Shown one piece after another: positions 7,949 to 15,378 of a DNA stretch of 64,000 nucleotides. A model generated the notes under the pieces. That model saw only the letters and a list, made by a program, of their open reading frames with translations, was not told the DNA's origin and did no database searches. Both the position numbers and the translations under genes were made by a program. Within the stretch, counting starts at the first letter, position 1. The number at the start of each line of letters is the position of its first letter. The stretch is from Streptosporangium sandarakinum (GTDB lineage Bacteria; Actinomycetota; Actinomycetes; Streptosporangiales; Streptosporangiaceae): contig NZ_JACCCO010000003.1 of the NCBI RefSeq assembly GCF_013409935.1, positions 248,001-312,000 of the forward strand. The letters run 5' to 3'.

Positions 7949-10900
7949 GGGCCCCGCTGTCCCCGGCGCAGGAACGGCTGTGGCTCCTGCAGCGCCTCGA
8001 CCCGGGAAACGCCGCCTACACCATGTACTTGACGCGCCGCCTGCGCGGCCCGCTCGACGAGGACGCCCTCACCCGGGCGCTCACCGACGTCCTGACCAGG
8101 CACGAGAGCCTGCGCACCCGGTTCGCCGAGGAGGACGGCGTGCCGTGGGCCGTCCTCGACCCCGCCCCGCCGCCCGTCGAGTGGATCGGCCCGGTGGACG
8201 ACGGGGAGGCCCGCCGCCTGGCGGCGGAGCGGATCGACACGCCGTTCGGCCTCGCCGCCGGGCCGCCGGTGCGGGCCGCGGTGATCCGCGTCGCCGGGGG
8301 CGATCACCTGCTGTGTGTCACGATGCACCACATCGTCGCCGACGGGTGGTCGCTGAACGTCATCCTCGACGACCTCGCCGAGTGCTACACCGCGCGGGCC
8401 CGCGGCGCCGAGCCGGCCCTGCGCCCGCTGCCGGTCCAGGCCGGCGACTACGGGCGCTGGCAGCGCCGCCGGGCGGGGCGGGCCGAGCCGTACTGGCTGG
8501 GACGGCTGGCCGACCCGCCCGCGACCGAGCTGCCGTTCCGCCGCGACGGCGGCGCGACCGGGCTGGGGGAGGCCCACCGCGTCACGGTCGCGCCCGCGAC
8601 GGTCCGCGCGCTGGAGGACCTGGCCAGGGCCGGGCGCACCACCCTGTTCACCGTGCTGGCCGCGGCCTACCAGGTCCTGCTGTCCCGGCACAGCGGGCAG
8701 CGGGACGTCCTGGTCGGCAGCGTCGTCGCCGGCCGGGAACGGGTCGAGCTGGAGCCGATGGTGGGATATGTCGCCCAGACGGTGCTGCTCCGCGGCGACC
8801 TGAGCGGGGACCCGACGTTCGCCGACCTCGTCGGCCGGGCCCGCGGCGACGTCCTGGGCGCGCTGGGCAACCCCGCCGTGCCGTTCGAGAAGCTCAGCCA
8901 CCCGGCGGACACGCTGCTGCGCACCATGTTCATCCTGCACAGCCAGGACGCCGGCCCGCGCCGGCCGTTCGGCGGCCTGGAGGTGTCCCACGTCGACGTC
9001 GGGCTGCGGCGCGTCAAGAACGACCTGCTCGTCGAGGCGTGGCGGGACGGCGACGGCGGCGGCTCCGGCGGGCTCACCGTGTCCTTCTTCCACGACACCG
9101 GGCTGTTCGAGGCCGCGGAGATCGGCCGCCTCGCCGGGCGGTTCGCGCGGCTGCTGGAGTCGGCCGCCGCCTCGCCGGGCACCCCGGTCTCCGCGCTGCG
9201 GATCTGGACGGACGACGACGAGGCCGGGCTGCGCCTCCCGGACGCCGGACCGGCCCTCCCGGACGCCGGACCGGCCCTCCCCGAGGCGGCATCGGCCCTC
9301 TCGGACCTCGGACCGGACCTTCCCGGCGGGGACGGCCCGCGGACGGTGCCGGAGATGGTCGCCGAGGCCGCCCGGCGGGCGCCCGGCGCCGTCGCGGTGG
9401 TCTGCGGCGGGGAGCGGGTCACCTACGGCGAGCTGCTGGCCCGCGCCGACGCGCTCGCCGCCGCCCTCCGCGACGGCGGGGTGCGGCCGGGCGACGTCGT
9501 CGGCGTCCGCCTGCCCCGCTCGCCGGAGGCGATCGCCGCGCTGCTCGCCGTGTGGCGGGCCGGGGCCGCCTACCTCCCGTTCGACCCCGACGTGCCGGAC
9601 GAGCGGCTGGCCTTCGCGCTGGCCGACGCCTCGGCCACCCACCTGGTCACCCGGCGCGCGGCGCCCGCGGGCCTCATCGCCGTCGACCCGTCACCGGCGG
9701 ACCCGGGCCTCATCGCCGTCGACCCGTCACCGGCGGACCCGGGCCTCATCGCCGTCGACCCGTCATCGGCGGACCCGGGAGCGGCCGGAGGCACGGACCG
9801 GGGGACGGCCGGCGGCGCGGGCACGCGGCCGGAGGGTGCGGGACGTGAGGCTCCCGGAGGGTTCCCCGCCGGGGTGGCGCCCGGGGACGCCGCCTACGTC
9901 ATCACCACCTCCGGCTCCACCGGCGTGCCCAAGGGCGTGCTGGTCGAGCACGGCGCGCTCGCCGCGCGGGTGCGGTGGATGCGCGCGGACTACGGGCTCA
10001 CCCCCGCCGACCGCGTCGTCCAGTTCGCCTCGCTCAGCTTCGACGCGCACGTCGAGGAGGTCTTCCCGGCCCTGGCCGCCGGAGCCACCCTGCTGCTCCT
10101 GCCCGACGGCGCGGCGACCCTGCCCGACGTGCTGGCCTCCCCCGAGGGCGGCCGGGTCACCGTACTGGACCTGCCGACCGCCTACTGGCACTCGCTGACC
10201 GAGGACCTCGCGGAGATCACCTGGCCGCCCGCGCTGCGGCTGGTGATACTCGGCGGCGAGCAGGTCGCGGCGACGGCCGTGGCGCGCTGGCGCGACCGGT
10301 TCGGCGACGCCGTACGGCTCGTCAACACCTACGGCCCGACCGAGGCCACGGTGATCGCCACCGCCTGCGACCTCGGGGCGGACGCGGCGACGGGCCGCCC
10401 GCCGATCGGCCGCCCGATCGGCGAGACCACGGCGTACGTGCTCGGCGACGGGGGAGAGCCGCTGCCCGCGGGGGTGGCCGGGGAGCTGGCGGTCGGCGGG
10501 GCGGGGGTGGCGCGCGGCTACCTCGGCCGGCCCGCCCTCACCGCCGCCGCCTTCGTGCCCGACCCCGGCGGCCGGCCCGGGGCGCGCCGCTACCGCACCG
10601 GCGACCGGGTGCGCCGCCGCCTGGACGGGCGGCTGGAGTTCCTCGGGCGGCTGGACGGCCAGCTCAAGGTGCGGGGCTTCCGGATCGAGCCGGGCGAGGT
10701 GGAGAGCCGCCTGCTGTCCTGCCCCGGTGTGGGGCAGGCGTTCGTCACCGCGCGGGGCGGGGAGCTCGTCGCCTACGTCACCGGCGCCGCGGACCCGGCG
10801 GACCTTCGCGCCCGCCTGGAGCGGGTGCTCCCGCGCCAGTTCGTCCCGACGGCCTGGGTACGGCTCGACGTCCTGCCGCTCACCCCGGGCGGCAAGGTGG

Positions 10901-11247
10901 ACCGGGCCGCGCTCCCCGCGCCGCAGGCCGTCCCGGACGCCGGACGGGTCCTCCCGCGGACCGACGGCGAGCGGCTGGTGGCCTCGATCTGGGAGGAGCT
11001 GCTCGGCACGGGCCCGGTCGGCGCCTTCGACGACTTCTTCGCCCTCGGCGGCCATTCGCTGCTGGCCACCCGGGTGGCCGCCCGGATCAGGCGGGCCACC
11101 GGTGTCGAGGTGCCGATCAAGACGATCTTCGCCGGGAGCACGGTCGCGGCCCTGGCCGAGGAGGTGGAGCGGCTGCTGGTCGAGGAGCTGGCCGCGCTGA
11201 GCGAGGAGGAGGCCGAGGCGCTGCTCGCCGGGGCCGAGGAGCCCTGA
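7945..11247 (+). CDS. NRPS module C-A-PCP
   Basis: 1100 residues, ATG within an ATGA overlap. The C domain opens with LSPAQERLWLLQRLDP and carries HHIVADG at H128-H129. The A domain has TTSGSTGVPKG, YGPTEAT, YRTGDRVRRR, KVRGFRIEPGEVE and a terminal GGKVDRAALP lysine. The PCP serine is about S1038. The specificity residues read D-A-E-D-I-G-T-V-I-K. Acidic residues at two pocket positions suggest a basic amino acid (lysine-like), but this is weak inference. Three 36-bp repeats expand the A domain before A3. No thioesterase, epimerase or reductase follows the PCP. Release must use an enzyme outside the window or a trans-acting condensation protein. Confidence 0.92.
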   Translation: MRAPLSPAQERLWLLQRLDPGNAAYTMYLTRRLRGPLDEDALTRALTDVLTRHESLRTRFAEEDGVPWAVLDPAPPPVEWIGPVDDGEARRLAAERIDTPFGLAAGPPVRAAVIRVAGGDHLLCVTMHHIVADGWSLNVILDDLAECYTARARGAEPALRPLPVQAGDYGRWQRRRAGRAEPYWLGRLADPPATELPFRRDGGATGLGEAHRVTVAPATVRALEDLARAGRTTLFTVLAAAYQVLLSRHSGQRDVLVGSVVAGRERVELEPMVGYVAQTVLLRGDLSGDPTFADLVGRARGDVLGALGNPAVPFEKLSHPADTLLRTMFILHSQDAGPRRPFGGLEVSHVDVGLRRVKNDLLVEAWRDGDGGGSGGLTVSFFHDTGLFEAAEIGRLAGRFARLLESAAASPGTPVSALRIWTDDDEAGLRLPDAGPALPDAGPALPEAASALSDLGPDLPGGDGPRTVPEMVAEAARRAPGAVAVVCGGERVTYGELLARADALAAALRDGGVRPGDVVGVRLPRSPEAIAALLAVWRAGAAYLPFDPDVPDERLAFALADASATHLVTRRAAPAGLIAVDPSPADPGLIAVDPSPADPGLIAVDPSSADPGAAGGTDRGTAGGAGTRPEGAGREAPGGFPAGVAPGDAAYVITTSGSTGVPKGVLVEHGALAARVRWMRADYGLTPADRVVQFASLSFDAHVEEVFPALAAGATLLLLPDGAATLPDVLASPEGGRVTVLDLPTAYWHSLTEDLAEITWPPALRLVILGGEQVAATAVARWRDRFGDAVRLVNTYGPTEATVIATACDLGADAATGRPPIGRPIGETTAYVLGDGGEPLPAGVAGELAVGGAGVARGYLGRPALTAAAFVPDPGGRPGARRYRTGDRVRRRLDGRLEFLGRLDGQLKVRGFRIEPGEVESRLLSCPGVGQAFVTARGGELVAYVTGAADPADLRARLERVLPRQFVPTAWVRLDVLPLTPGGKVDRAALPAPQAVPDAGRVLPRTDGERLVASIWEELLGTGPVGAFDDFFALGGHSLLATRVAARIRRATGVEVPIKTIFAGSTVAALAEEVERLLVEELAALSEEEAEALLAGAEEP
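9235..9318 (+). repeat. 21-bp tandem repeats in the C-A linker
   Basis: Two perfect and two diverged copies of a 21-bp unit encode PDAGPAL-type heptapeptides between the condensation and adenylation domains of the C-A-PCP protein. Confidence 0.85.
9670..9777 (+). repeat. Three 36-bp tandem repeats inside the A domain
   Basis: Units 9670-9705, 9706-9741 and 9742-9777 are near-identical and encode GLIAVDPSPADP three times. They sit between the N-terminal A-domain core and the A3 loop, in an otherwise conserved domain. Confidence 0.9.
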
Positions 11248-11301
11248 CAGCCGGGGCCAAGCCCTGCTCGCCCGGGCCGAGGAGCCCTGACCGCCGGGAC
11301 C
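11221..11301 (+). repeat. Duplicated 3' end of the last NRPS gene
   Basis: About 38 bp covering the final codons and stop (from 11221) recur 43 bp downstream (from 11264), with a second in-register CCCTGA. The second copy lies outside the reading frame as non-coding sequence. Confidence 0.75.
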
Positions 11302-11329
11302 GGCGGCCCGCGACGGGCGCGGGCCGCCG
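11301..11329 (+). terminator. Hairpin after the NRPS genes
   Basis: A perfect 12-bp stem (CGGCGGCCCGCG with its complement) encloses a 5-nt loop, 54 bases past the last NRPS stop. There is no T-tract, as is common for actinomycete terminators. Confidence 0.6.
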
Positions 11330-11505
11330 AAGGGGCGCCGGGCCGCCCCCGGCACCGGAACGGGTCAGGTAAATGGCCTCTGACCTGTGCTTACTCCCTC
11401 CGGGAGGGGGAATTGAGCCCATGATCCGGCGTGTCCGGCCGGGTTGCGGGACGGGCGCCGCCGGGAGGCGTCACGCCGTCCGGTTCGGCGAGAGGGGGCG
11501 CACCG

Positions 11506-13161
11506 GTGAACGATCCCGACGGTGTCTACAACGCCCGCGAGCACGGGCTGACGGGCGACGGCGTCACCAACGACCAGCCCGCACTGGCCGCGCTGGTCGA
11601 CCGGGTCGGGGCGGCCTGCGCGGCCGACGGGCGGGCGCGCACCATCCACTGCCCGCCCGGCGTGTACTCGATCCGGGACGCCGGCACCGTCTGGCGCAGC
11701 GGGGTGTCCCTCGTCGGCTCCGGGGCGGGCGCGACCCGCTTCGTGCTGTCCAACCCCGGCAACCCGGGCACCGCGGTGCCGCTGGCCTTCTTCACCGCGC
11801 TCCAGCACGGCGCGGGCCCCGGCAACCACATCGCCGACTGCACCTTCGCCGACTTCGAGATCGACGGCTCCGGCGTGAGCGCGGACCCGTACAACGTGCT
11901 GGCCAAGGGGCTGGGCCTGCAGTACGTGCTCCGCGGCCGGTTCCGCGACCTGTACATCCACGACACCGCCGCCTCCGGGCTGGGCTGCGACTTCCTTCAG
12001 GACACGGTGGTGCAGGGCGTCATCGCGCTGCGCTGCGGGCGGCTGGACACCGGCACGCAGATCGGCGGCGCCGGGCTGGGCATCGGGATCGGCGGCTGGG
12101 GCGGGGTGGAGCGGCTGACCATCAGCGGCTGCACCGCCGTCGGCAACGGCACCAACGGCATCTTCCTGGAGCTGCAGAACGCGGCGTGGACCCCGCCGCG
12201 CGGCATCCGCATCACCAACTGCCACGCCGAGGACAACCGGTACGGCATCTCCGACTGGGGCGCCGAGGGGCTGGTGGTCGCCGCCTGCGTCATGATCGGC
12301 AACCACGAGGCCGGGTTCGACGTCTCCGGCCTGGGCACCACCGGCGTCCCCGGCCGGGGCGGGATCGTCACCGGCTGCGTCATCGACGCCAACGTCCGGG
12401 ACGGCGTCAGCGTCGGCAACACCCCCGGCCGCTACACCGTCACCGGCAACCGGATCAGCCGCAACGGCCGCTACGGTTACCGCGAGTACAACACCCCCGG
12501 CACCTCCGCCTTCGCCTCCGCGTCCACCGCCGACTCCGCCTCGGTCGGGATGGTCCTCGACGGCAACGACATCTGGTGCAACGCCCTCGACGGCATCCGG
12601 ATCGACAGCCCCGTCGCCGACGCCACCGTCCTCGGCAACCGGATCCGCGACAACGGCGTGCAGCGGGCCCCGGCCGCGGAGGGCGGGGGCCCGTCCGTCA
12701 CCTACACCGCCACGGCCATGACCGACACCTCGGCCCGCTGGGAGCCCGGCGGCCACCTCGGCAAGATCCTCACGGTCGGCGCCGACATGGCGATCGTGAC
12801 GGGCAACACCGCCACCGAACTGACGCTGGCCCCCTGGCGTCCCGGCGCGACCTCGGCGTGGCGGGCCGAGCCGCCCGGGGCGGGCACGCCGTACCGGCTG
12901 CCGGAGCCGCCGGAGATCCGGGCGGGCATCACGCTGAACGCCGAGGCCCGCGACTACACCATCCGCGCCAACCGGATCTGGGACGGCGGGCGGCCGGGGA
13001 CCCAGACCCACGGCCTGTGGATCACCGGTTCCGGGGGGTGCGTGTCCGGCCGGGTGGTGGACAACGACCTGGAGGGCAACGCCGTCGCCGCGACCCGTTT
13101 CGACATCGGTCCCGAGGGTGGGGAGTGGGCGCGCAACCGCGACGTCTCCCGGTCCGCCTGA
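11506..13161 (+). CDS. Right-handed parallel beta-helix protein (pectate-lyase-3-like), unsecreted
   Basis: 551 residues. The N-terminus YNAREHGLTGDGVTNDQPAL is the typical entry strand of Pectate_lyase_3 / phage-tailspike-type beta-helices. Many repeated GN-x-I / GCxxxxN rungs follow through about residue 400. I chose GTG 11506, which follows a GA/G-rich segment at a plausible distance; an upstream ATG (11431) would add 25 Arg/Gly-rich residues. There is no signal peptide or membrane segment, so it should be cytoplasmic unless exported in another way. Around residues 390-470 the rungs are interrupted by a Thr/Trp-containing insertion. It sits between the NRPS genes and their likely exporter, so a role in processing the peptide is possible but unproven. 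Confidence 0.75.
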   Translation: MNDPDGVYNAREHGLTGDGVTNDQPALAALVDRVGAACAADGRARTIHCPPGVYSIRDAGTVWRSGVSLVGSGAGATRFVLSNPGNPGTAVPLAFFTALQHGAGPGNHIADCTFADFEIDGSGVSADPYNVLAKGLGLQYVLRGRFRDLYIHDTAASGLGCDFLQDTVVQGVIALRCGRLDTGTQIGGAGLGIGIGGWGGVERLTISGCTAVGNGTNGIFLELQNAAWTPPRGIRITNCHAEDNRYGISDWGAEGLVVAACVMIGNHEAGFDVSGLGTTGVPGRGGIVTGCVIDANVRDGVSVGNTPGRYTVTGNRISRNGRYGYREYNTPGTSAFASASTADSASVGMVLDGNDIWCNALDGIRIDSPVADATVLGNRIRDNGVQRAPAAEGGGPSVTYTATAMTDTSARWEPGGHLGKILTVGADMAIVTGNTATELTLAPWRPGATSAWRAEPPGAGTPYRLPEPPEIRAGITLNAEARDYTIRANRIWDGGRPGTQTHGLWITGSGGCVSGRVVDNDLEGNAVAATRFDIGPEGGEWARNRDVSRSA

Positions 13162-13212
13162 CCGCCTCGCGGCGGGGGCTGTTGCGGGAGAGGAGGGCGG
13201 CGTAACATCCGA

Positions 13213-13234
13213 GCACCCCTCATGTTGAGGGTGC
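13213..13234. terminator. Inverted repeat between beta-helix gene and MFS gene
   Basis: GCACCC-C-TCA-TGT-TGA-GGGTGC forms a 9-bp stem with one bulged C and a 3-nt loop. It could end the upstream transcript or act as an operator for the transporter. Confidence 0.45.
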
Positions 13235-13262
13235 CCGGTCGTGATCGCGAGGTGCGAGCCGT

Positions 13263-14534
13263 ATGAGCGCTGTCCAACCCGTCCCCGAGGTCCCGGCCGC
13301 GCTCGCCGAGCCGGTACGCAGGGTCGGGCCGTGGTGGGTCGCCGGCATCTCGCTGGCCAACCTCGCTCTCTGGATGGGCTACTCCGGGCCGCTCCAGATG
13401 CTGCTGCCCATGCAGATGGCGCAGGTCGCGCCGGACGGCAAGGAGACGGCGCTGGCGCTGGTCACCGGCGTCGGAGCCGCGGTGGCGATGCTGTTCAACC
13501 CGGTCGCCGGGGCGCTGTCCGACCGTACGACCGGGCGGTTCGGCCGCCGGCACCCCTGGACGCTGGCCGGCGCGCTGGCCGGGGCCGCGGGGCTGGCGCT
13601 GCTGGCCGGGCAGGACACCGTCGCCGGCGTGGCGGTCTGCTGGTGCCTGGCCCAGGCCGGGCTCAACGCGATGCAGGCGTCGCTCAGCGCCGGGGTGCCC
13701 GACCACGTGCCGGTGCGCCAGCGGGGCGAGGTGTCGGGCTGGGTCGGCATACCGCAGGCGCTGGGCGTGGTGCTGGGGGTGGGACTCGTCATCGCCGTGG
13801 CCGCCACCGTCGAGTCCGGCTACCTGATGATCGCCGTTCTGATCCCCCTCTGCGTGCTGCCCTTCGTGTTCACCACCGCCGACCCGCCGCTGGCCACCGC
13901 GCCCCGGTTCGACACGCGGGCCTTTCTGCGGAGCTTCCGGATCAGTCCCCGGGCCCACCCCGACTTCTTCTGGGCCTGGCTGACCCGGTTCCTGATGCAG
14001 CTCGGCAACGCGATCGCCACGCTCTACCTGCTGTACTTCCTCGCCGACGCGGTCGGCTACGAGCGGATCTTCCCCGGGGAGAAGGCCGAGGACGGCCTGC
14101 TCGTGCTGATCCTCATCTACACCGTGGCCGTGGTCGCCACCACCGTCGTCGCCGGTATCGTCTCCGACCGGCTCGCCCGCCGCCGGTTCCTGGTCACGGT
14201 CTCGGGCCTGATCAGCGCGGTCCCGGCGGTCCTGCTCGCGTTCCGCCCGACCTGGTCGGCGGCCCTGGTCGCCGCCGCGATCCTCGGCGTGGGTTTCGGC
14301 GTCTTCCTGTCGGTCGACAACGCCCTGGTCACCGAGGTGCTGCCCGCCGCCGACGGGCGGGCCAGGGACCTCGGCGTCATCAACATCGCCAACTCCGGCC
14401 CGCAGGTCCTCGGGCCGGTCATCGCCGGCCCGATCGTGGCGGGCGCCGGCGGCTACCCGGCCCTCTACCTGGCCTCCGCGGCGCTGACGCTCCTCGGCGC
14501 GGTCCTGGTCCGGAAGATCCGCTCCGTCCCCTGA
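13263..14534 (+). CDS. MFS transporter, likely exporter of the NRPS product
   Basis: 423 residues with about twelve hydrophobic segments. It carries the MFS loop 2-3 signature in GALSDRTTGRFGRRHPW (about residue 80-96) and a second copy of the type DRLARRRF after TM8. The GRRHP form is seen in the SLC45/GPH-like sugar-cation branch as well as in drug-type exporters. ATG 13263 is preceded by a GA-rich ribosome site. The location 3' of the NRPS operon and the same direction suggest efflux of the peptide, but uptake of a sugar cannot be excluded from sequence. Confidence 0.85.
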   Translation: MSAVQPVPEVPAALAEPVRRVGPWWVAGISLANLALWMGYSGPLQMLLPMQMAQVAPDGKETALALVTGVGAAVAMLFNPVAGALSDRTTGRFGRRHPWTLAGALAGAAGLALLAGQDTVAGVAVCWCLAQAGLNAMQASLSAGVPDHVPVRQRGEVSGWVGIPQALGVVLGVGLVIAVAATVESGYLMIAVLIPLCVLPFVFTTADPPLATAPRFDTRAFLRSFRISPRAHPDFFWAWLTRFLMQLGNAIATLYLLYFLADAVGYERIFPGEKAEDGLLVLILIYTVAVVATTVVAGIVSDRLARRRFLVTVSGLISAVPAVLLAFRPTWSAALVAAAILGVGFGVFLSVDNALVTEVLPAADGRARDLGVINIANSGPQVLGPVIAGPIVAGAGGYPALYLASAALTLLGAVLVRKIRSVP

Positions 14535-14687
14535 CCCGCCCCGCCTCCGCCTCCGCCTCCGCCCCCCCCGTCCAGTCCCGCCCCGCCCTGCCCTGGCACG
14601 CTCCGTTCCCTGTTCCGCTCCGCCTCCGTCCCGCGTCCACTCCTGACCGGCTTCGCTCCCCGGTCCGCCCGCCCGCCGGGGCGTCGG
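14535..14687. other. Non-coding gap with pyrimidine-rich triplet run
   Basis: Convergent intergenic space. It contains a short CCTCCG/CCGCCT repeat near 14540-14570 and no gene that I can support. Confidence 0.5.
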
Positions 14688-15242
14688 TCAGGCCAGCCAG
14701 CGGCCGTCGCGCATCAGCTCGCGGCCGGCCAGCTCGTCCGCCTCACGCCACGCCTGGACGCGGCGCGGGGTGATGCGGAACCAGCGGTACGGCGTGGCCG
14801 ACACGCGCGGGTCGAACCCGGTGCGCTCGGCGAACCGGTCGCCCCGCTCCCGCGGCAGCTCGTCGATCTCCAGGACCTCGACCTCGCCGTCGATCATGGT
14901 CACGTCGCGGGTGAGGCCGAGCCCCAGCCGGACGACCCGGGTGGCCGCCAGGTTCCTGCCGGTCGGGCTGTCCGCCGGGGTGGCCGCCAGCAGCGCCTCC
15001 CCGTCCCGGTCGAAGGACAGCGGCACCAGGTACGGCACGCCGTCGGCCGAGGCGGTGGCCACCCAGACGTCGACGTCATGGTCGAGCCGGTGCTCGGTGT
15101 CACGGCGGCGCCGGGCGCGGGAGCGGGGTCCGGCGCTCGCCGGGTGGCGGTCGGGGGCGTCGCGCGCGGGCTCCCCGGCCGTCGCCGTACCGGTCGCGGG
15201 ACGCGGCGCCGTACCGGTCACCGGGGTGGGAGAGCTGGTCAT
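14688..15242 (-). CDS. PPOX-fold (pyridoxamine 5'-phosphate oxidase-like) flavoprotein
   Basis: 184 residues. The segment VATASADGVPYLVPLSF, followed by TRVVRLGLGLTRDVTMIDGEVEV, is the split-barrel FMN/F420-binding core of the PPOX superfamily. The C-terminus YRWFRITPRRVQAWRE is typical of small actinomycete members. The likely role is a flavin- or F420-dependent reductase or oxidase; the substrate is unknown. ATG 15242 lies 5 nt after AGGAG, and an upstream GTG (15248) would overlap that ribosome site. The first 50 residues are low-complexity Thr/Ala/Arg. It is divergent from the large LuxR-type regulator and shares its promoter region. Confidence 0.82.
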   Translation of the reverse strand: MTSSPTPVTGTAPRPATGTATAGEPARDAPDRHPASAGPRSRARRRRDTEHRLDHDVDVWVATASADGVPYLVPLSFDRDGEALLAATPADSPTGRNLAATRVVRLGLGLTRDVTMIDGEVEVLEIDELPRERGDRFAERTGFDPRVSATPYRWFRITPRRVQAWREADELAGRELMRDGRWLA

Positions 15243-15245
15243 GGT

Positions 15246-15372
15246 CACTCCTGTCGTCGCGGATCACGATCGGCCGGGGGTGTTCCGCCGGGGCCGATCA
15301 CCGTGGTCACAGCCTCTCCCGGCCGGGGCGCGGGCCGCCTCCGTACCGACCACGGAACCCGGTACGGATAAT
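15246..15372. promoter_or_regulatory. Divergent regulatory region, copy A of a duplicated element
   Basis: Shared with 18889-19002 over about 115 bp. Conserved blocks are CACTCCTGTCG, ACGATCGG, GATC-x-CCGTGGTCACAGC, GCGGGCCGCCTCCGTA and TACGGATAA. Inverted GATCGG / CCGATC arms about 23 bp apart are kept in both. On the plus side a GATAAT -10 (15367-15372) places +1 exactly on the regulator ATG. Confidence 0.75.
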
Positions 15373-15378
15373 GGTGCG

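Noticed and set aside
7762..9642. Minus-strand frame of over 600 codons opposite the C-A-PCP gene, with a similar one at 9763-11355
   Set aside because: Antisense shadow with low-complexity composition and no recognisable motif.
9670..9777. Regularly spaced 36-bp repeats considered as CRISPR
   Set aside because: Direct tandem copies without spacers, in frame inside an A domain; no cas genes in the window.
11248..11505. Possible thioesterase or MbtH gene after the last NRPS gene
   Set aside because: Only a duplicated gene end, a hairpin and a short leader lie here; no frame of that size or motif exists.
14535..14687. Small arginine/proline-rich frames in the gap after the MFS gene
   Set aside because: Triplet-repeat composition and no ribosome site; not a gene.
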